DNA of 64,000 nt from Dokdonella immobilis (GCF_900115085.1 NZ_FOVF01000021.1:1-64000), one strand, 5' to 3'; shown: positions 17,365 to 25,760, counted from the first letter of the stretch. Numbers and translations: made by a program. The notes: generated from the letters alone by a model not told the origin.

Positions 17365-18660
17365 ATGCGTCCACAACGATCAATGATCTCCTCCACGAAA
17401 CGCCGTCTGTTCCCCTGCGTGCTCCTGTTCGGTGCCGTTTTCGCCGGCCACTGCGCGGACCTCGCCGCCGGCAGCCGGCGACCGCATTCCCGGGTCCCGG
17501 CCCGACCGCACGTCGACGTCCACGACATCGCCAGTGACGCGGCGCCGGTCGCCACGGAATTCAATCGTTGGTTGGATCGCCTCGAGACTTCGGGTCAGGT
17601 CGCCGGCCTTGCCGTGGCCATCGTCAAGGACGACCAGGTCCTTCTCGAACGCGGTATCGGCTATGCGGACTGGGCCAGTCGGGAAAAGGTCGAGCCCGAC
17701 ACCGTGTTCCGCCTGGCTTCGCTGTCCAAGGCCTTTGCGACGACCCTGGCCGGCATGCTGGTCGAGGATGGCCTGATGCAATGGGACACGCATGTTGCCA
17801 ACGTGTTGCCGACCTTCGCCCTTGCCGATGACGATGCAAGCAGCAAGCTGACCGTCGGCGACATCCTCAGTCATCGGGTCGGCCTGCCGCATAACACCTA
17901 CGACAACCTGCTCGAGCAGGACGAGCCCTACCCGCTGCTGGTCGAACGCCTCAGCGAAGTGCCGATGGCCTGCCCGGTCGGCGAATGCTACGCGTACCAG
18001 AACATCGCCTTCAGCCTGATCGGCGACGTCACCTATGCGCTGACTGGCGACTTCTTCTATCACGAGGTCGAGAAGCGCATCTTCCATCCGCTGGGCATGC
18101 ACGACGCCACCTACGGACGTGATTCGCTCGAGCACTCGCCGCGCTGGGCGCGGCCGCATCGGCGCGCCGGACGCGTCTGGAAGCCGTTCATGCCGAACGA
18201 GACCTACTACCGCATGCCGCCCGCGGCCGGGGTCAATGCCAGCCTGCGCGACATGGAACAGTGGCTGATCGCCCAGATGGGCGGTTACCCGGACGTCCTT
18301 TCGCCGAAGCTGCTCGACGAGCTGCACAAGCCCGTGGTGGAAACGCCGCGCGATTTGCGCTCCACCCCATGGCGTCGCGGTCGCTTGCTCGACGCACAAT
18401 ATGCGCTCGGTTGGCGGGTCTACGAATACGCTGGTGAAACCCTCATTTTTCATGCCGGTGCCGTGCAGGGCTATCGGGCCATGATCGGATTCCTGCCCAA
18501 GCGCCGATTTGGCGTCGTCATGTTGTGGAACTGCGAATCGGTCGCGCCGAGCGGCCTGCTGCCGATGCTGTTCGATCGCTACCTGGGCTTGCCATCGATC
18601 GACTGGGCCGGGCTTGGTCCCACGCGGATGTCGAGTGTTTCGGGCGGCGAAATCGACTGA
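17365..18660 (+). CDS. Exported serine hydrolase, beta-lactamase class C fold
   Basis: 431 residues with an N-terminal signal sequence (RRLFPCVLLFGAVFAGHCA). The active-site triad of the class C/penicillin-binding family is present: SLSK (119-122), YQN (211-213) and HAG near residue 385 in place of KTG. Such proteins include AmpC-like lactamases, D-aminopeptidases and EstB-type esterases, so the substrate is open. Start 17365 is the best guess; ATG 17383 also keeps the signal peptide. There are no ampR-like neighbours, which argues against a dedicated resistance enzyme. Confidence 0.85.
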   Translation: MRPQRSMISSTKRRLFPCVLLFGAVFAGHCADLAAGSRRPHSRVPARPHVDVHDIASDAAPVATEFNRWLDRLETSGQVAGLAVAIVKDDQVLLERGIGYADWASREKVEPDTVFRLASLSKAFATTLAGMLVEDGLMQWDTHVANVLPTFALADDDASSKLTVGDILSHRVGLPHNTYDNLLEQDEPYPLLVERLSEVPMACPVGECYAYQNIAFSLIGDVTYALTGDFFYHEVEKRIFHPLGMHDATYGRDSLEHSPRWARPHRRAGRVWKPFMPNETYYRMPPAAGVNASLRDMEQWLIAQMGGYPDVLSPKLLDELHKPVVETPRDLRSTPWRRGRLLDAQYALGWRVYEYAGETLIFHAGAVQGYRAMIGFLPKRRFGVVMLWNCESVAPSGLLPMLFDRYLGLPSIDWAGLGPTRMSSVSGGEID

Positions 18661-18819
18661 GCGAAATCGACTCGATTCGCAGCGGCCGCTCGCCGGAACG
18701 GCGTGTGTGCACACGGAACTCCACTTCCCGCGCACGAATGGCTTAGCATAGGCGGCCGTTTTCGACGCCGTTGCGGGTCGGCGTTTCGCGTAGGGGCAAC
18801 GAATGCCAGGAGGCGATTC

Positions 18820-19446
18820 ATGCTGATTGCCGAGCAACTGATGTTGCTGTGCATCGATCCGCAGCGCGGCGACTTCGAGGTCGCCCGTGCCCACGCCGAC
18901 ATCAATTCGCTGGCCGCAGCCGCCCTGCTTCTCGACCTTGCCGAGCAGCATCGTCTGCGGTTCAAGAACGGACACATTGCCGTCGAGGCGTCCTTGCCGA
19001 CGACGCACCCGCAGTTGACCCAGGCGGCGCAGATCCTGTCCGGGCCGGCCAACGGACTGCCAATGTCCGCGGCGATCGAGCTTCTCGTCGCGCGCATGCA
19101 CCCGGTTGCCCTTCACCTGCTCGAGAGCCTGTTCCGTCGCGATGTCGTTCACCGCGTGCGCGCCTCGTGGTGGCCGTGGAGCGCGCTGCAGTTTCCGCTT
19201 CGCTCGCTGCAGGTCCTGAACGAGGCCAGGGCCCAACTGCACAGGGCCATCGATGCGGACAAGGCCAGCCTGCGTGGCCTCGGGCTGCTGGTGCTGACCG
19301 ATTTCGCCGGCCAGTTGGCGGCCAGTCTCTCGGGCGACGCACACGAGGCAGCCGCGCAGAAGCTTCTGCACCTGGCCAGCGAGCCGGTCGGCCAGGACGC
19401 CGAACACGACATGCTCGTCCACCTGCGTCGCTGTCTACTCAGCTAG
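18820..19446 (+). CDS. GPP34 (Golgi phosphoprotein 3-like) family protein
   Basis: 208 residues. The helical pattern MLIAEQLMLLCIDPQRGDFE, NSLAAAALLLDLAEQHRLRF, then a long helix series ending LRRCLLS fits the GPP34 family, which eukaryotes use as PI4P-binding Golgi proteins and some bacteria carry with unknown role. A strong AGGAGG lies 4 bp before ATG 18820. The stop TAG is part of a CTAG that is the left target-site copy of foldback element C, so the insertion left the frame intact. Confidence 0.8.
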   Translation: MLIAEQLMLLCIDPQRGDFEVARAHADINSLAAAALLLDLAEQHRLRFKNGHIAVEASLPTTHPQLTQAAQILSGPANGLPMSAAIELLVARMHPVALHLLESLFRRDVVHRVRASWWPWSALQFPLRSLQVLNEARAQLHRAIDADKASLRGLGLLVLTDFAGQLAASLSGDAHEAAAQKLLHLASEPVGQDAEHDMLVHLRRCLLS

Positions 19447-19604
19447 TGTGGTGTCCCACAAATACCATCAAATAATTCCGGCGTCTTTCACGGCGATACT
19501 GCGTTGCTCGTCGTCGCCATAGTGCCCACTATGACTCCTCCTCGCGCCTTGTCCCGCCATGAAATCCATCCGGAATTTCTTCGCGTTATTTGCGGGACAC
19601 CACA
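19447..19604. mobile_element. Foldback element C (MITE-like)
   Basis: A 158 bp near-symmetrical palindrome flanked by CTAG on both sides (19443-19446 and 19605-19608). The ends TGTGGTGTCCC(A/G)CAAATA match in inverted orientation, and AATTCCGG recurs inside both arms. The exact midpoint is a perfect CATAGTG-CC-CACTATG dyad at 19518-19533. There is no coding frame. It sits on the stop codon of the GPP34 gene and between it and the convergent tonB gene, where it could end transcription from both sides. The remaining 19609-19777 stretch shows nothing I can name. Confidence 0.7.
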
Positions 19605-19777
19605 CTAGGCACGTTCCAAGAGCAGTCGCCCGATCGACGTCGCGCCTGGCATGGCGACCGGTCGCGTGGCGATTCGTGGCCGCGGTGACACGCGCACGTG
19701 CGGGTCGGGGACGCCGGCCCGGTGGTCCGGCGCGGGCGCGGCTCGGCGTCTTGCGACCGATATCCTTCGCCCGAGCC

Positions 19778-19800
19778 GCAACCGGAGCCTCTCCGGTTGC
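19778..19800. terminator. Hairpin after tonB
   Basis: A perfect 9 bp stem, GCAACCGGA and TCCGGTTGC, with loop GCCTC, starting 28 bp past the tonB stop. There is no T-run, so it may be a stability hairpin rather than a true intrinsic terminator. Confidence 0.4.
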
Positions 19801-19827
19801 GAGCAGCGGTTCTCGGGGTCGCGAGGA

Positions 19828-20826
19828 TCAGCGGCCGAGCTTGAATTCGATCCGGCGGCGGACGGTCGCACTGACCGGAACGCCGTTCTCCAGGCGCGGA
19901 TTGAACTTGGTCCGCTCGATCGAACGGATCGCTTCACGGTCGAACACGCGCGCAGGATCCGAGGCGGTGACCTTGGCATCCTGGACGACTCCTTCCGCGG
20001 TCACGGTGAATTCGACTTCGACCCAGCCCTCTTCGCGATTGCGCGCGGCCTGGCTCGGATAGGACGGTGCGACCGGCGTCACCACTTCGACGTCGCGCGT
20101 CTCCCCACTCGGCGCGGCCGGTGGTGGCGCTGGGGCCGGCTTCGGCGCCACCGGTGCCGGCGCCGGCGGTGCCGTGGTTGCCGCCGTCTCCGCGCTCGGC
20201 GTCTCGGTTGCCGTCGCGGCGCTTGCCGTCGTCTCGGTCTCGCTGGCCGGCTTGGGCGGCGGCGGTGCCGCGGCAGCCGCTGCGGCCTGCGCTTCCTGCA
20301 ATTCGATCTGCTTCTTCTTCGACTCGAGCTTGCTGCGCAGGATCGTCAACGTGTAGTTGCTCGGGTCGGCCTTGGCCAGCGAAGCGATGATGCGGGTCGC
20401 TTCGTCGAGGTTGCCCTGGTTGATCTCCTGCTCCGCCGTGCCGCTGGCGAACGGGAAGAGTTCGCGCAGGGCATCGGTGGCGCCCGAATTGGTCGGGTCC
20501 TTCTCGATGATCGCCAGGTAGTATTCGAGGGCGTTGTTGCCGGCCGGCGCAACCATGCGCTGCTCGGACATGGCCTTGCGCGCCTCGCGATAGAGCTGAT
20601 CGATGGTCAGTTCCTCGACCGCGGGCGAGACCGCCGCCGACGGCGCCTCCTCGCTCGTGGCGGCTGGCGCGGTCGCGCTCGGCGCGCCACCGGGAGCTGC
20701 AGAGTTCTGTCGATTCAGAAACCACCACGCACCGCCTGCAAGCGCGGCGAGGACGAGCACGCCGATGATGATCTTGGGCAAGGCCGAACCGCGGACGGAA
20801 CGCATATCAGGAAGGGACGGTTTCAT
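19828..20826 (-). CDS. TonB-type energy transducer with TPR-like periplasmic region
   Basis: 332 residues: a short cytoplasmic part, one membrane anchor (KIIIGVLVLAALAGGAWWF), a helical region around 95-200, an Ala/Pro-rich spacer, and the TonB C-terminal domain (TPVAPSYPSQAARNREEGWV ... FNPRLENGVPVSATVRRRIE). It couples inner-membrane energy to outer-membrane receptors. The helical region (EARKAMSEQRMVAPAGNNAL) resembles repeats in the Ser/Thr kinase at 41159-44128. ExbB/ExbD are not adjacent. ATG 20826 is chosen because the upstream extension is Cys/Met-rich and not TonB-like. Confidence 0.85.
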   Translation of the reverse strand: MKPSLPDMRSVRGSALPKIIIGVLVLAALAGGAWWFLNRQNSAAPGGAPSATAPAATSEEAPSAAVSPAVEELTIDQLYREARKAMSEQRMVAPAGNNALEYYLAIIEKDPTNSGATDALRELFPFASGTAEQEINQGNLDEATRIIASLAKADPSNYTLTILRSKLESKKKQIELQEAQAAAAAAAPPPPKPASETETTASAATATETPSAETAATTAPPAPAPVAPKPAPAPPPAAPSGETRDVEVVTPVAPSYPSQAARNREEGWVEVEFTVTAEGVVQDAKVTASDPARVFDREAIRSIERTKFNPRLENGVPVSATVRRRIEFKLGR

Positions 20827-21363
20827 TGTTGCCAGACGCTCCGAATTGGCGGGACAGGACATTCGCGATGCAGAAAGACTTGCCCACAGCGGAATCGATG
20901 AGAACAGGACGCAAGACGGCATGCACAAAACTTGCCAAATTGCTGAAAGCGGCGCGGAAGATCATTGCAATGCATTCCCCGCGGCGCGCTCTCGCCCCAC
21001 CCTCGCTTTTTTGCCCGGTCCCTCGGCCAGCCACCGTGTGCCCCTCTTTTGCCGGCATCATCCAGCGAAAGGATGCCTGAACGATAACGCATTCCCGCGC
21101 GAGGTGTCACACCTTGGCGCTCGCTGTCACACCGTGGAGCGGGCGGTTATCGCGGATCTGCCGCGTATTCTTCGCGTGCGCCTCGCCGCTCCGGGACCTG
21201 CCGGCGGACGCGTTGGCGGTCGAGCCTGCCGGCAGGGCGTGCAGCAATCCAGCCATGCTGGCTTCAGGCTTGGCGTGGCAGCATGGATCCGGTGCGCAGT
21301 CACTTACCGCGGCTGCGCGGGGTTGGTTGGTCCGAGCCTCATCTCACCGTGAAGGAGCTGACA
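20827..21363. other. Intergenic stretch between tonB and the yqjD-like operon
   Basis: 537 bp between divergent genes, so it should hold both promoters; I could not fix either with confidence. The one clear structure is the TGTCACACC repeat pair at 21103-21133. Short open frames here have no family resemblance. Confidence 0.5.
21103..21133. promoter_or_regulatory. Paired TGTCACACC motif, possible operator
   Basis: The 11 bp palindrome GGTGTCACACC (21103-21113) is followed by a second TGTCACACC (21125-21133), spaced 20 bp start to start, two DNA helical turns. The site lies about 230 bp upstream of the yqjD-like gene and about 280 bp upstream of tonB. The binding protein is unknown. Confidence 0.35.
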
Positions 21364-21684
21364 ATGAGCACGATCTCAAGACAAGAAAGGAAGAACGTCG
21401 AAGACGCATCCGACGCCGCCGGCAATCTCACCGGCAAACTGGCCGGAAAGATCAGTGACGGTCTTGAAGAAGCCGCCCGTTCCGCTGGCCGCTTCAGCGA
21501 GCGCCTGCGCAACAACGGCGCACAACTGCATGAGGAGCTGTCCGCGGCCGGCGAGCGCTTCGGCGATGGCGCCAAGCGTCTGGGTTCGATCACGTCCGAA
21601 CAGATTCGCGCCCATCCCTGGGCGGCCATTGGGATTGCCGTGGCGGTTGGCGCCATTGCAAGCCGCCTCTTGCGTCGTCGCTGA
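21364..21684 (+). CDS. DUF883/YqjD-ElaB-like inner-membrane protein
   Basis: 106 residues: amphipathic helical N-terminal two-thirds and a single C-terminal anchor (HPWAAIGIAVAVGAIASRLL) ending in RRR. This is the layout of E. coli YqjD/ElaB, stationary-phase ribosome-associated membrane proteins. GAAGGAG precedes ATG 21364. It heads a three-gene unit in the same order as yqjD-yqjE-yqjK. Confidence 0.88.
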   Translation: MSTISRQERKNVEDASDAAGNLTGKLAGKISDGLEEAARSAGRFSERLRNNGAQLHEELSAAGERFGDGAKRLGSITSEQIRAHPWAAIGIAVAVGAIASRLLRRR

Positions 21685-21694
21685 GACACCGGGC

Positions 21695-22159
21695 GTGCAA
21701 TCGCCCGGCGAAGTGCCGGATGCGTCGGAGCCAGCGACCGCGTCGGAGTCCCTCGCGACCTCGACCGAGTCGCTGATCGGGCGAGCGCGTGATGCATTGA
21801 TCAGTGCGCTCGAGGTCGCAGAGGCCTCGTTCGCACTGTTGCGCGCCGAACTGCGCCTCGCGCGCAGCAGCGCCCTGGCCCTGGTATGGCTGTCCTTTGC
21901 GCTGATCTTCTTCGGCGCTGGTGCCTGGCTTGCCCTCAGCGCACTGATTGCGACAGCGATTGCCAAGGCAACCGGGAGCTGGCTGCTTGGCGTCGGCGGC
22001 GTCGCCGCGGGCAATCTTCTCGGTGCAGGCTGGGTCCTGCTGTCGATGCGCCGCTGCTGGCGCGACCTCAGCCTGCCGCGAACGCGTGCGCTGATCGTCG
22101 GTTCGCGCGACTCGCAGGATTCCAATGGCGCCGGGCCCAGACCGGGACCGCAGGCATGA
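21695..22159 (+). CDS. YqjE-like membrane protein (phage-holin-III family)
   Basis: About 154 residues with two central membrane helices (LALVWLSFALIFFGAGAWLA and LLGVGGVAAGNLLGAGWVLL), the YqjE/holin-III pattern. The start is uncertain: GTG 21695 lies 10 bp after the previous stop, GTG 21713 is an alternative, and no ATG is available near the operon junction. The stop overlaps the next start as ATGA. Confidence 0.75.
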   Translation: MQSPGEVPDASEPATASESLATSTESLIGRARDALISALEVAEASFALLRAELRLARSSALALVWLSFALIFFGAGAWLALSALIATAIAKATGSWLLGVGGVAAGNLLGAGWVLLSMRRCWRDLSLPRTRALIVGSRDSQDSNGAGPRPGPQA

Positions 22160-22482
22160 GTCTGCGCCGCCACCGTCGACAGGCTCAAGCGGCGGCCGGA
22201 CGCCTGCAGGCGCGACAGGTGCGGCTTGCTGAGCAGACCCAGTTCCTGCGCAAGGCATTCGCACGCCATCGGTCCATCCTGATCGTGGCTGGAGGGCTGG
22301 TCGCGGGATGGATGATCGGAAGGCGCCGATTGCGTCGGTCCGCGCAGGTGATGGCATCGCTAGCCAGTCTCGCCCTGGGCATGATGCGTTCCCCGATCAT
22401 GCCGCTGGCCTTGTCCGCGCTGTCCAGCCGATGGCTGCGGTCGGCACGCGCGCCTTCGGGTGCGCGCGACCCTCAGGGCTGA
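22156..22482 (+). CDS. YqjK-like small membrane protein
   Basis: 108 residues, strongly basic. An N-terminal Arg/Gln-rich helix (QARQVRLAEQTQFLRKAFAR) is followed by one or two weak membrane segments (SILIVAGGLVAGWMIG). The sequence match to YqjK is loose, but its place as third gene after yqjD- and yqjE-like genes with an ATGA overlap supports it. Its 3' end overlaps the convergent GH44 gene by 10 bp. Confidence 0.7.
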   Translation: MSLRRHRRQAQAAAGRLQARQVRLAEQTQFLRKAFARHRSILIVAGGLVAGWMIGRRRLRRSAQVMASLASLALGMMRSPIMPLALSALSSRWLRSARAPSGARDPQG

Positions 22483-24197
22483 TCGAACCCGTCCACGAAG
22501 ATGCGATCGCTATCCGGCAGCACGAGCAGGCTGGCGGAACGCGCCGGCAGGTTGGCCGTAACCAGACTCGTGCCGTTCACGTTGCCGCTGCTGGCGAGTG
22601 CCAGGTTGCTCGAGCCGCTGAACTGGTAGAGCTGCCAGTTGCCGGCCAGCGTCGTACCGAAGTCGATGGCGGCGGCGTTGGCCGTTGTTGCCTTGTTGAT
22701 CAGCACGACCATGACCCGGCTTCCGCTCGCGTGGAAGGCATACGCGCCGAGCGCATCGACGTTGGTACTGGTGGCGCGAACACTGTCGCCCTCGACCCGG
22801 CCGCCCTGCCCATCGAAATCCAGATATAGCCGGAACGCGCGCTCGACCAGCGAGCCGGCCGCCGGTGCGACCCATCGCGCAGCGACGTCGACCCCTTCGC
22901 GCGCGAAGATGGCCAGGGCCTCGGCATGGGCGATCGCACTGCTGGCGCCGTTGTCGGCACCCCAGTTGTACTCGGTGATGGCAAGCCCGGTACCGGGACA
23001 CGCTTCATCGATCCAGGCCCGCGCGCGGCGAATCAATTGCGGATGGCTGTAGTACCACGGCGAGGCAGAGCCGAGATCGGCGAGCCATGATTCGGATTGC
23101 CAGGTCGGATCATAGAGCTCCTTCAGCGAACGCAGCCGACGCGCGGACACCGTGGCCGTTTCCGAGCCGTTGGGTGGATCGGAAAAGTCCACGACGCCAT
23201 CGCCCTGCGGGTAGTAATGCAGGTCGAGGTAGTCGACCAGCCGGACACCGTGTTGTGCCTGATAGGCGCAGACCTGCTGCAGGTACCACTTCACGAACGG
23301 AATGCCGCCATGGGCCGCGCGGTCGCTGCCGTCGAGGCAGTTGTCGGCCGCCGAACCGAACAGGTCGCAATAACCCCAGGTGACCGGTCCGAACACCCGG
23401 GCATCGGGATCCTGGGCCTTGATGGCCCCGGCATAGGCCACGGTGCGTTGCCAGATTTCGTCATAGGTCAGCGGCTGCGGGTGGACATCGCGATGGGTCG
23501 AATTCCACAGCATCGGTTCGTTGTCGAGCGCGTAATAGCGCACGCCGCCGCTGGCGGCCGTCCCGAATCGCTGCTGCAGGTGGGCCATCCACGCGGTCTG
23601 CGTTTGCGGCGTGGCCGGATCGGCGGTATCCAGGGGATCGTTACCGACGATGAGTCCGTTGGCGCCGCAGTACCCGGTCTGGTTCTGCGCAGGATTGCAG
23701 CTGCCGTTGCCGGCGTCGGCCGTGCACCAGGCGGGCGGATTCGAACCGAAATAGCTGCACTCGGTGACAAGCTGGGGGCCGTACTTGACGACCGAATAGC
23801 CCCAGCGTTTTTGTTGCACCGCTTTCGGCGTCCAGCCGATGGTGCTGAGTGTCAGCAGGGGCTGCGAACCGGCCGCCAGCGTGCTTTCCAGCAATGCTTC
23901 GACCGACGATCCGGATGGCGTGCCGTTGCCGTCCGGGATGTTCATGAAGAACCAGTCCGAGGCGGTGTTGTGCACGTCTGCCTGCCAGTTGTAGCGGGTC
24001 GTCGAATTGCCACCCCAACGAAGCAACGGATAGGCCACGGCGCCGAGGTCCGGGGCGCCACTCACACCGAATATTTCGCGCTTCAGCGGATGCCGATCCG
24101 CGGCGAGATCGATGCTGACGTCGATCGTGGCGGCGTTCGCCAGCATGCCGAGACAGGACCCGGCGAGCCAGACGATCGGGGCGAGGGAATTGCGCAT
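22473..24197 (-). CDS. Secreted glycoside hydrolase family 44 protein
   Basis: 574 residues with a signal peptide (cleaved near ANAA, residue 23). GH44 features are clear: LLRWGGNSTTRYNWQADVHN at the N-terminus of the barrel, the acid/base Glu227 in YALDNEPMLW and the nucleophile Glu409 in LAITEYNWG. GH44 enzymes cleave beta-1,4-glucans such as xyloglucan and cellulose; the exact substrate is not readable. The C-terminus ends in IFVDGFDQP, a short tail shared in form with the beta-helix protein at 59997-61331. There are no other polysaccharide genes nearby. Confidence 0.9.
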   Translation of the reverse strand: MRNSLAPIVWLAGSCLGMLANAATIDVSIDLAADRHPLKREIFGVSGAPDLGAVAYPLLRWGGNSTTRYNWQADVHNTASDWFFMNIPDGNGTPSGSSVEALLESTLAAGSQPLLTLSTIGWTPKAVQQKRWGYSVVKYGPQLVTECSYFGSNPPAWCTADAGNGSCNPAQNQTGYCGANGLIVGNDPLDTADPATPQTQTAWMAHLQQRFGTAASGGVRYYALDNEPMLWNSTHRDVHPQPLTYDEIWQRTVAYAGAIKAQDPDARVFGPVTWGYCDLFGSAADNCLDGSDRAAHGGIPFVKWYLQQVCAYQAQHGVRLVDYLDLHYYPQGDGVVDFSDPPNGSETATVSARRLRSLKELYDPTWQSESWLADLGSASPWYYSHPQLIRRARAWIDEACPGTGLAITEYNWGADNGASSAIAHAEALAIFAREGVDVAARWVAPAAGSLVERAFRLYLDFDGQGGRVEGDSVRATSTNVDALGAYAFHASGSRVMVVLINKATTANAAAIDFGTTLAGNWQLYQFSGSSNLALASSGNVNGTSLVTANLPARSASLLVLPDSDRIFVDGFDQP

Positions 24198-24549
24198 GAC
24201 GGCACTCCGGAACGGAATCGGACGCCCTACGCTAGCAAGTACGGATGGACGGCGAATCGTCGGCCGTCACAGTTCGGATTCGCCCGACGGATTTCGAAGG
24301 GAAGTGAGACTGCGGGAGGCCAAATTCGGCCTCGACCGCGGGTGGCAAGCGCTGCGCCGGAGGATTGGCTTTTCGAAATCTCTCCCTGCGCTGGGCATAC
24401 CGCAGGGAGAGGAGTTCGATTGCAACATCCAGTGAAGCTTCTTTACCTGCACTTGCCGTGCAGTGACTCTGTACTGCCTTGCATCAAGGGTGTGATGCGT
24501 GGCGTCCAGTCAAGGGTCATTCGCCCGAAGGCTCCTGACCGGGTCGTGA
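24198..24549. other. Intergenic stretch with two hairpins
   Basis: 352 bp between the GH44 start and the metJ-H1 stop. It contains a perfect 11 bp stem CTCTCCCTGCG/CGCAGGGAGAG (24380-24390 and 24401-24411) and a smaller CTGCAC/GTGCAG stem near 24450. Neither has a T-run on the metJ-H1 strand. No gene is seen. Confidence 0.5.
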
Positions 24550-25095
24550 TTACTTCTTCTTGGCAGCCTTCTTTGCAGCTTTCTTGGCTGGTGCCTTCTT
24601 GGCGGCTGGCTTTTTCGCCGGCGCCTTCTTCATGGCCGTGGCGGCCTTGGCCTTGACTACCTTCTTCTTGGCAGTCTTCTTCTTGGCCGCTTTCTTGGCG
24701 ACCTTCTTCGCAGGCGCCTTCTTCATGGCCGTGGCGGATTTTGCCTTGGCCGTCTTCTTCTTGGCCGGCGCCTTCTTGGCTACGGCCTTCTTGGCCGCCT
24801 TCTTGGCGGCAGGTTTCTTTGCGGCAGGTTTCTTTTTCGCAGTTGCTTTCTTGGTTGCCATATCGCGTCTTAGCTCCTCGTCAGTTGGCAGTGGTTGCCC
24901 AGTAAAAGCGTGTAGAAATGCTTCGCACAGCAGATTGCTGTTGGTGGCGTGGCGCAGGTTGGCGACCTGGCGCCGGGTCCGTTCGTCGGACAGAAGTCGA
25001 AGAATGTGCAGCGGAATCGATACCGTGATTTTTCTTACGGCCGATGATTTCAGACCGTGCTCGATGTATGGATCGACGAATCGGGGTGCTGCCAT
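24550..25095 (-). CDS. metJ: MetJ repressor fused to a histone H1-like tail
   Basis: 181 residues in two parts. Residues 1-78 are a close match to MetJ, the ribbon-helix-helix repressor of methionine genes: [20 protein letters not shown], then [20 protein letters not shown] and [10 protein letters not shown]. The DNA-reading ribbon residues (Lys22, Thr24) are kept. In E. coli MetJ about 25 more residues follow; here they are replaced from residue 79 by about 100 residues of AKKA/PAKK repeats, as in bacterial H1-like proteins. Met79 could also be an internal start for a free H1-like protein (GAGGAG 12 nt before it). A three-unit met-box array lies 163 bp upstream, implying self-repression. Confidence 0.88.
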   Translation of the reverse strand: MAAPRFVDPYIEHGLKSSAVRKITVSIPLHILRLLSDERTRRQVANLRHATNSNLLCEAFLHAFTGQPLPTDEELRRDMATKKATAKKKPAAKKPAAKKAAKKAVAKKAPAKKKTAKAKSATAMKKAPAKKVAKKAAKKKTAKKKVVKAKAATAMKKAPAKKPAAKKAPAKKAAKKAAKKK

Positions 25096-25257
25096 GATTC
25101 TTTTTTGTGTCTGTTGTGTTACTGCCGCGAAAATTATTCCTGTCGCGTGCGCGTGTCAACAAATTTCTGAGGGGATGCAAGCCCCGAAAAACGGCTCCGA
25201 AAGCCCCGAAAATCCAGCCACGGCAACCACTTGCGAACAGCCATTTTTATCGAATAT

Positions 25258-25281
25258 AGCCGTCTATACGTCTAGACGCTT
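25258..25281 (-). promoter_or_regulatory. MetJ operator: three tandem met boxes
   Basis: Three contiguous 8 bp units, AGCCGTCT, ATACGTCT and AGACGCTT, match the met-box consensus AGACGTCT at 7, 6 and 6 of 8 positions. On the metJ-H1 strand a TATATT (25252-25257) directly follows the array and could be the -10 element, so bound repressor would block polymerase. The gene to the right (gcvH) ends toward this site, so metJ-H1 is the only gene it can serve locally. Confidence 0.75.
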
Positions 25282-25704
25282 ATTCAACATGAGACGGTCG
25301 ATTGTCCGGATAACCAGCAATGGCGCGCCCTGCAGCCAGCAAGGCACGCTGGAGGCCGCGCGGCGCAATGCCATGCGGCATATGACGATCGATGCCGCGC
25401 AATCGGTTCGACAGCGCCCGAATACCCGAAAAACGGATCCAGAACGCCAACCAAACGACGTGAAAAAAAGTTTTGCTGGACCGGCGTTTTCCGCCTCCGG
25501 AGATCGAAAATCCGGATTCTCGCGCCGAGGATCGCGAGCAGACGACCTTCACGCAAATCGATTTTCCTGGCGAAGGTTCTGCGCAACTCTTCAATCGAAC
25601 ACATCTCCATGGCGCACCTCGCCCGGAAATCCTGCGCTGCTCGAACAGCCGACTGCGGCATCGATCGGGGAACCGGCCGCCCGATGGAGTTCCATGCCGC
25701 GATC

Positions 25705-25733
25705 AAAAAAAAACGGGCCGGAGTTCCGGCCCG
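25705..25733 (-). terminator. Intrinsic terminator of gcvTH
   Basis: On the gene strand the stem CGGGCCGG/CCGGCCCG (25714-25733) with a 4-base loop is followed by nine T (25705-25713). It lies 28 bp after the gcvH stop. Confidence 0.9.
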
Positions 25734-25760
25734 CCTTGATGCGTCGTCGATCCCCGCGGG

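Larger units (their letters stand above)
25096..25760. other. Long AT-richer intergenic stretch with the metJ-H1 control region
   Basis: 665 bp. Its left part (to about 25300) is the metJ-H1 leader and operator. The right part (25282-25704) has no supportable gene on either strand; short frames lack any family likeness. The far right end holds the gcvH terminator. A-runs near 25460-25470 and the lower GC set it apart from its surroundings. Confidence 0.6.

Noticed and set aside
17365-18660. Dedicated AmpC beta-lactamase
   Set aside because: The fold fits, but there is no adjacent ampR-type regulator and the HAG variant is common in esterases and peptidases of this fold, so only a general call is made.
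25284-25706. Possible 140-residue protein in the metJ-gcvH gap
   Set aside because: No family likeness, poor start context and overlap with the terminator region; treated as non-coding.
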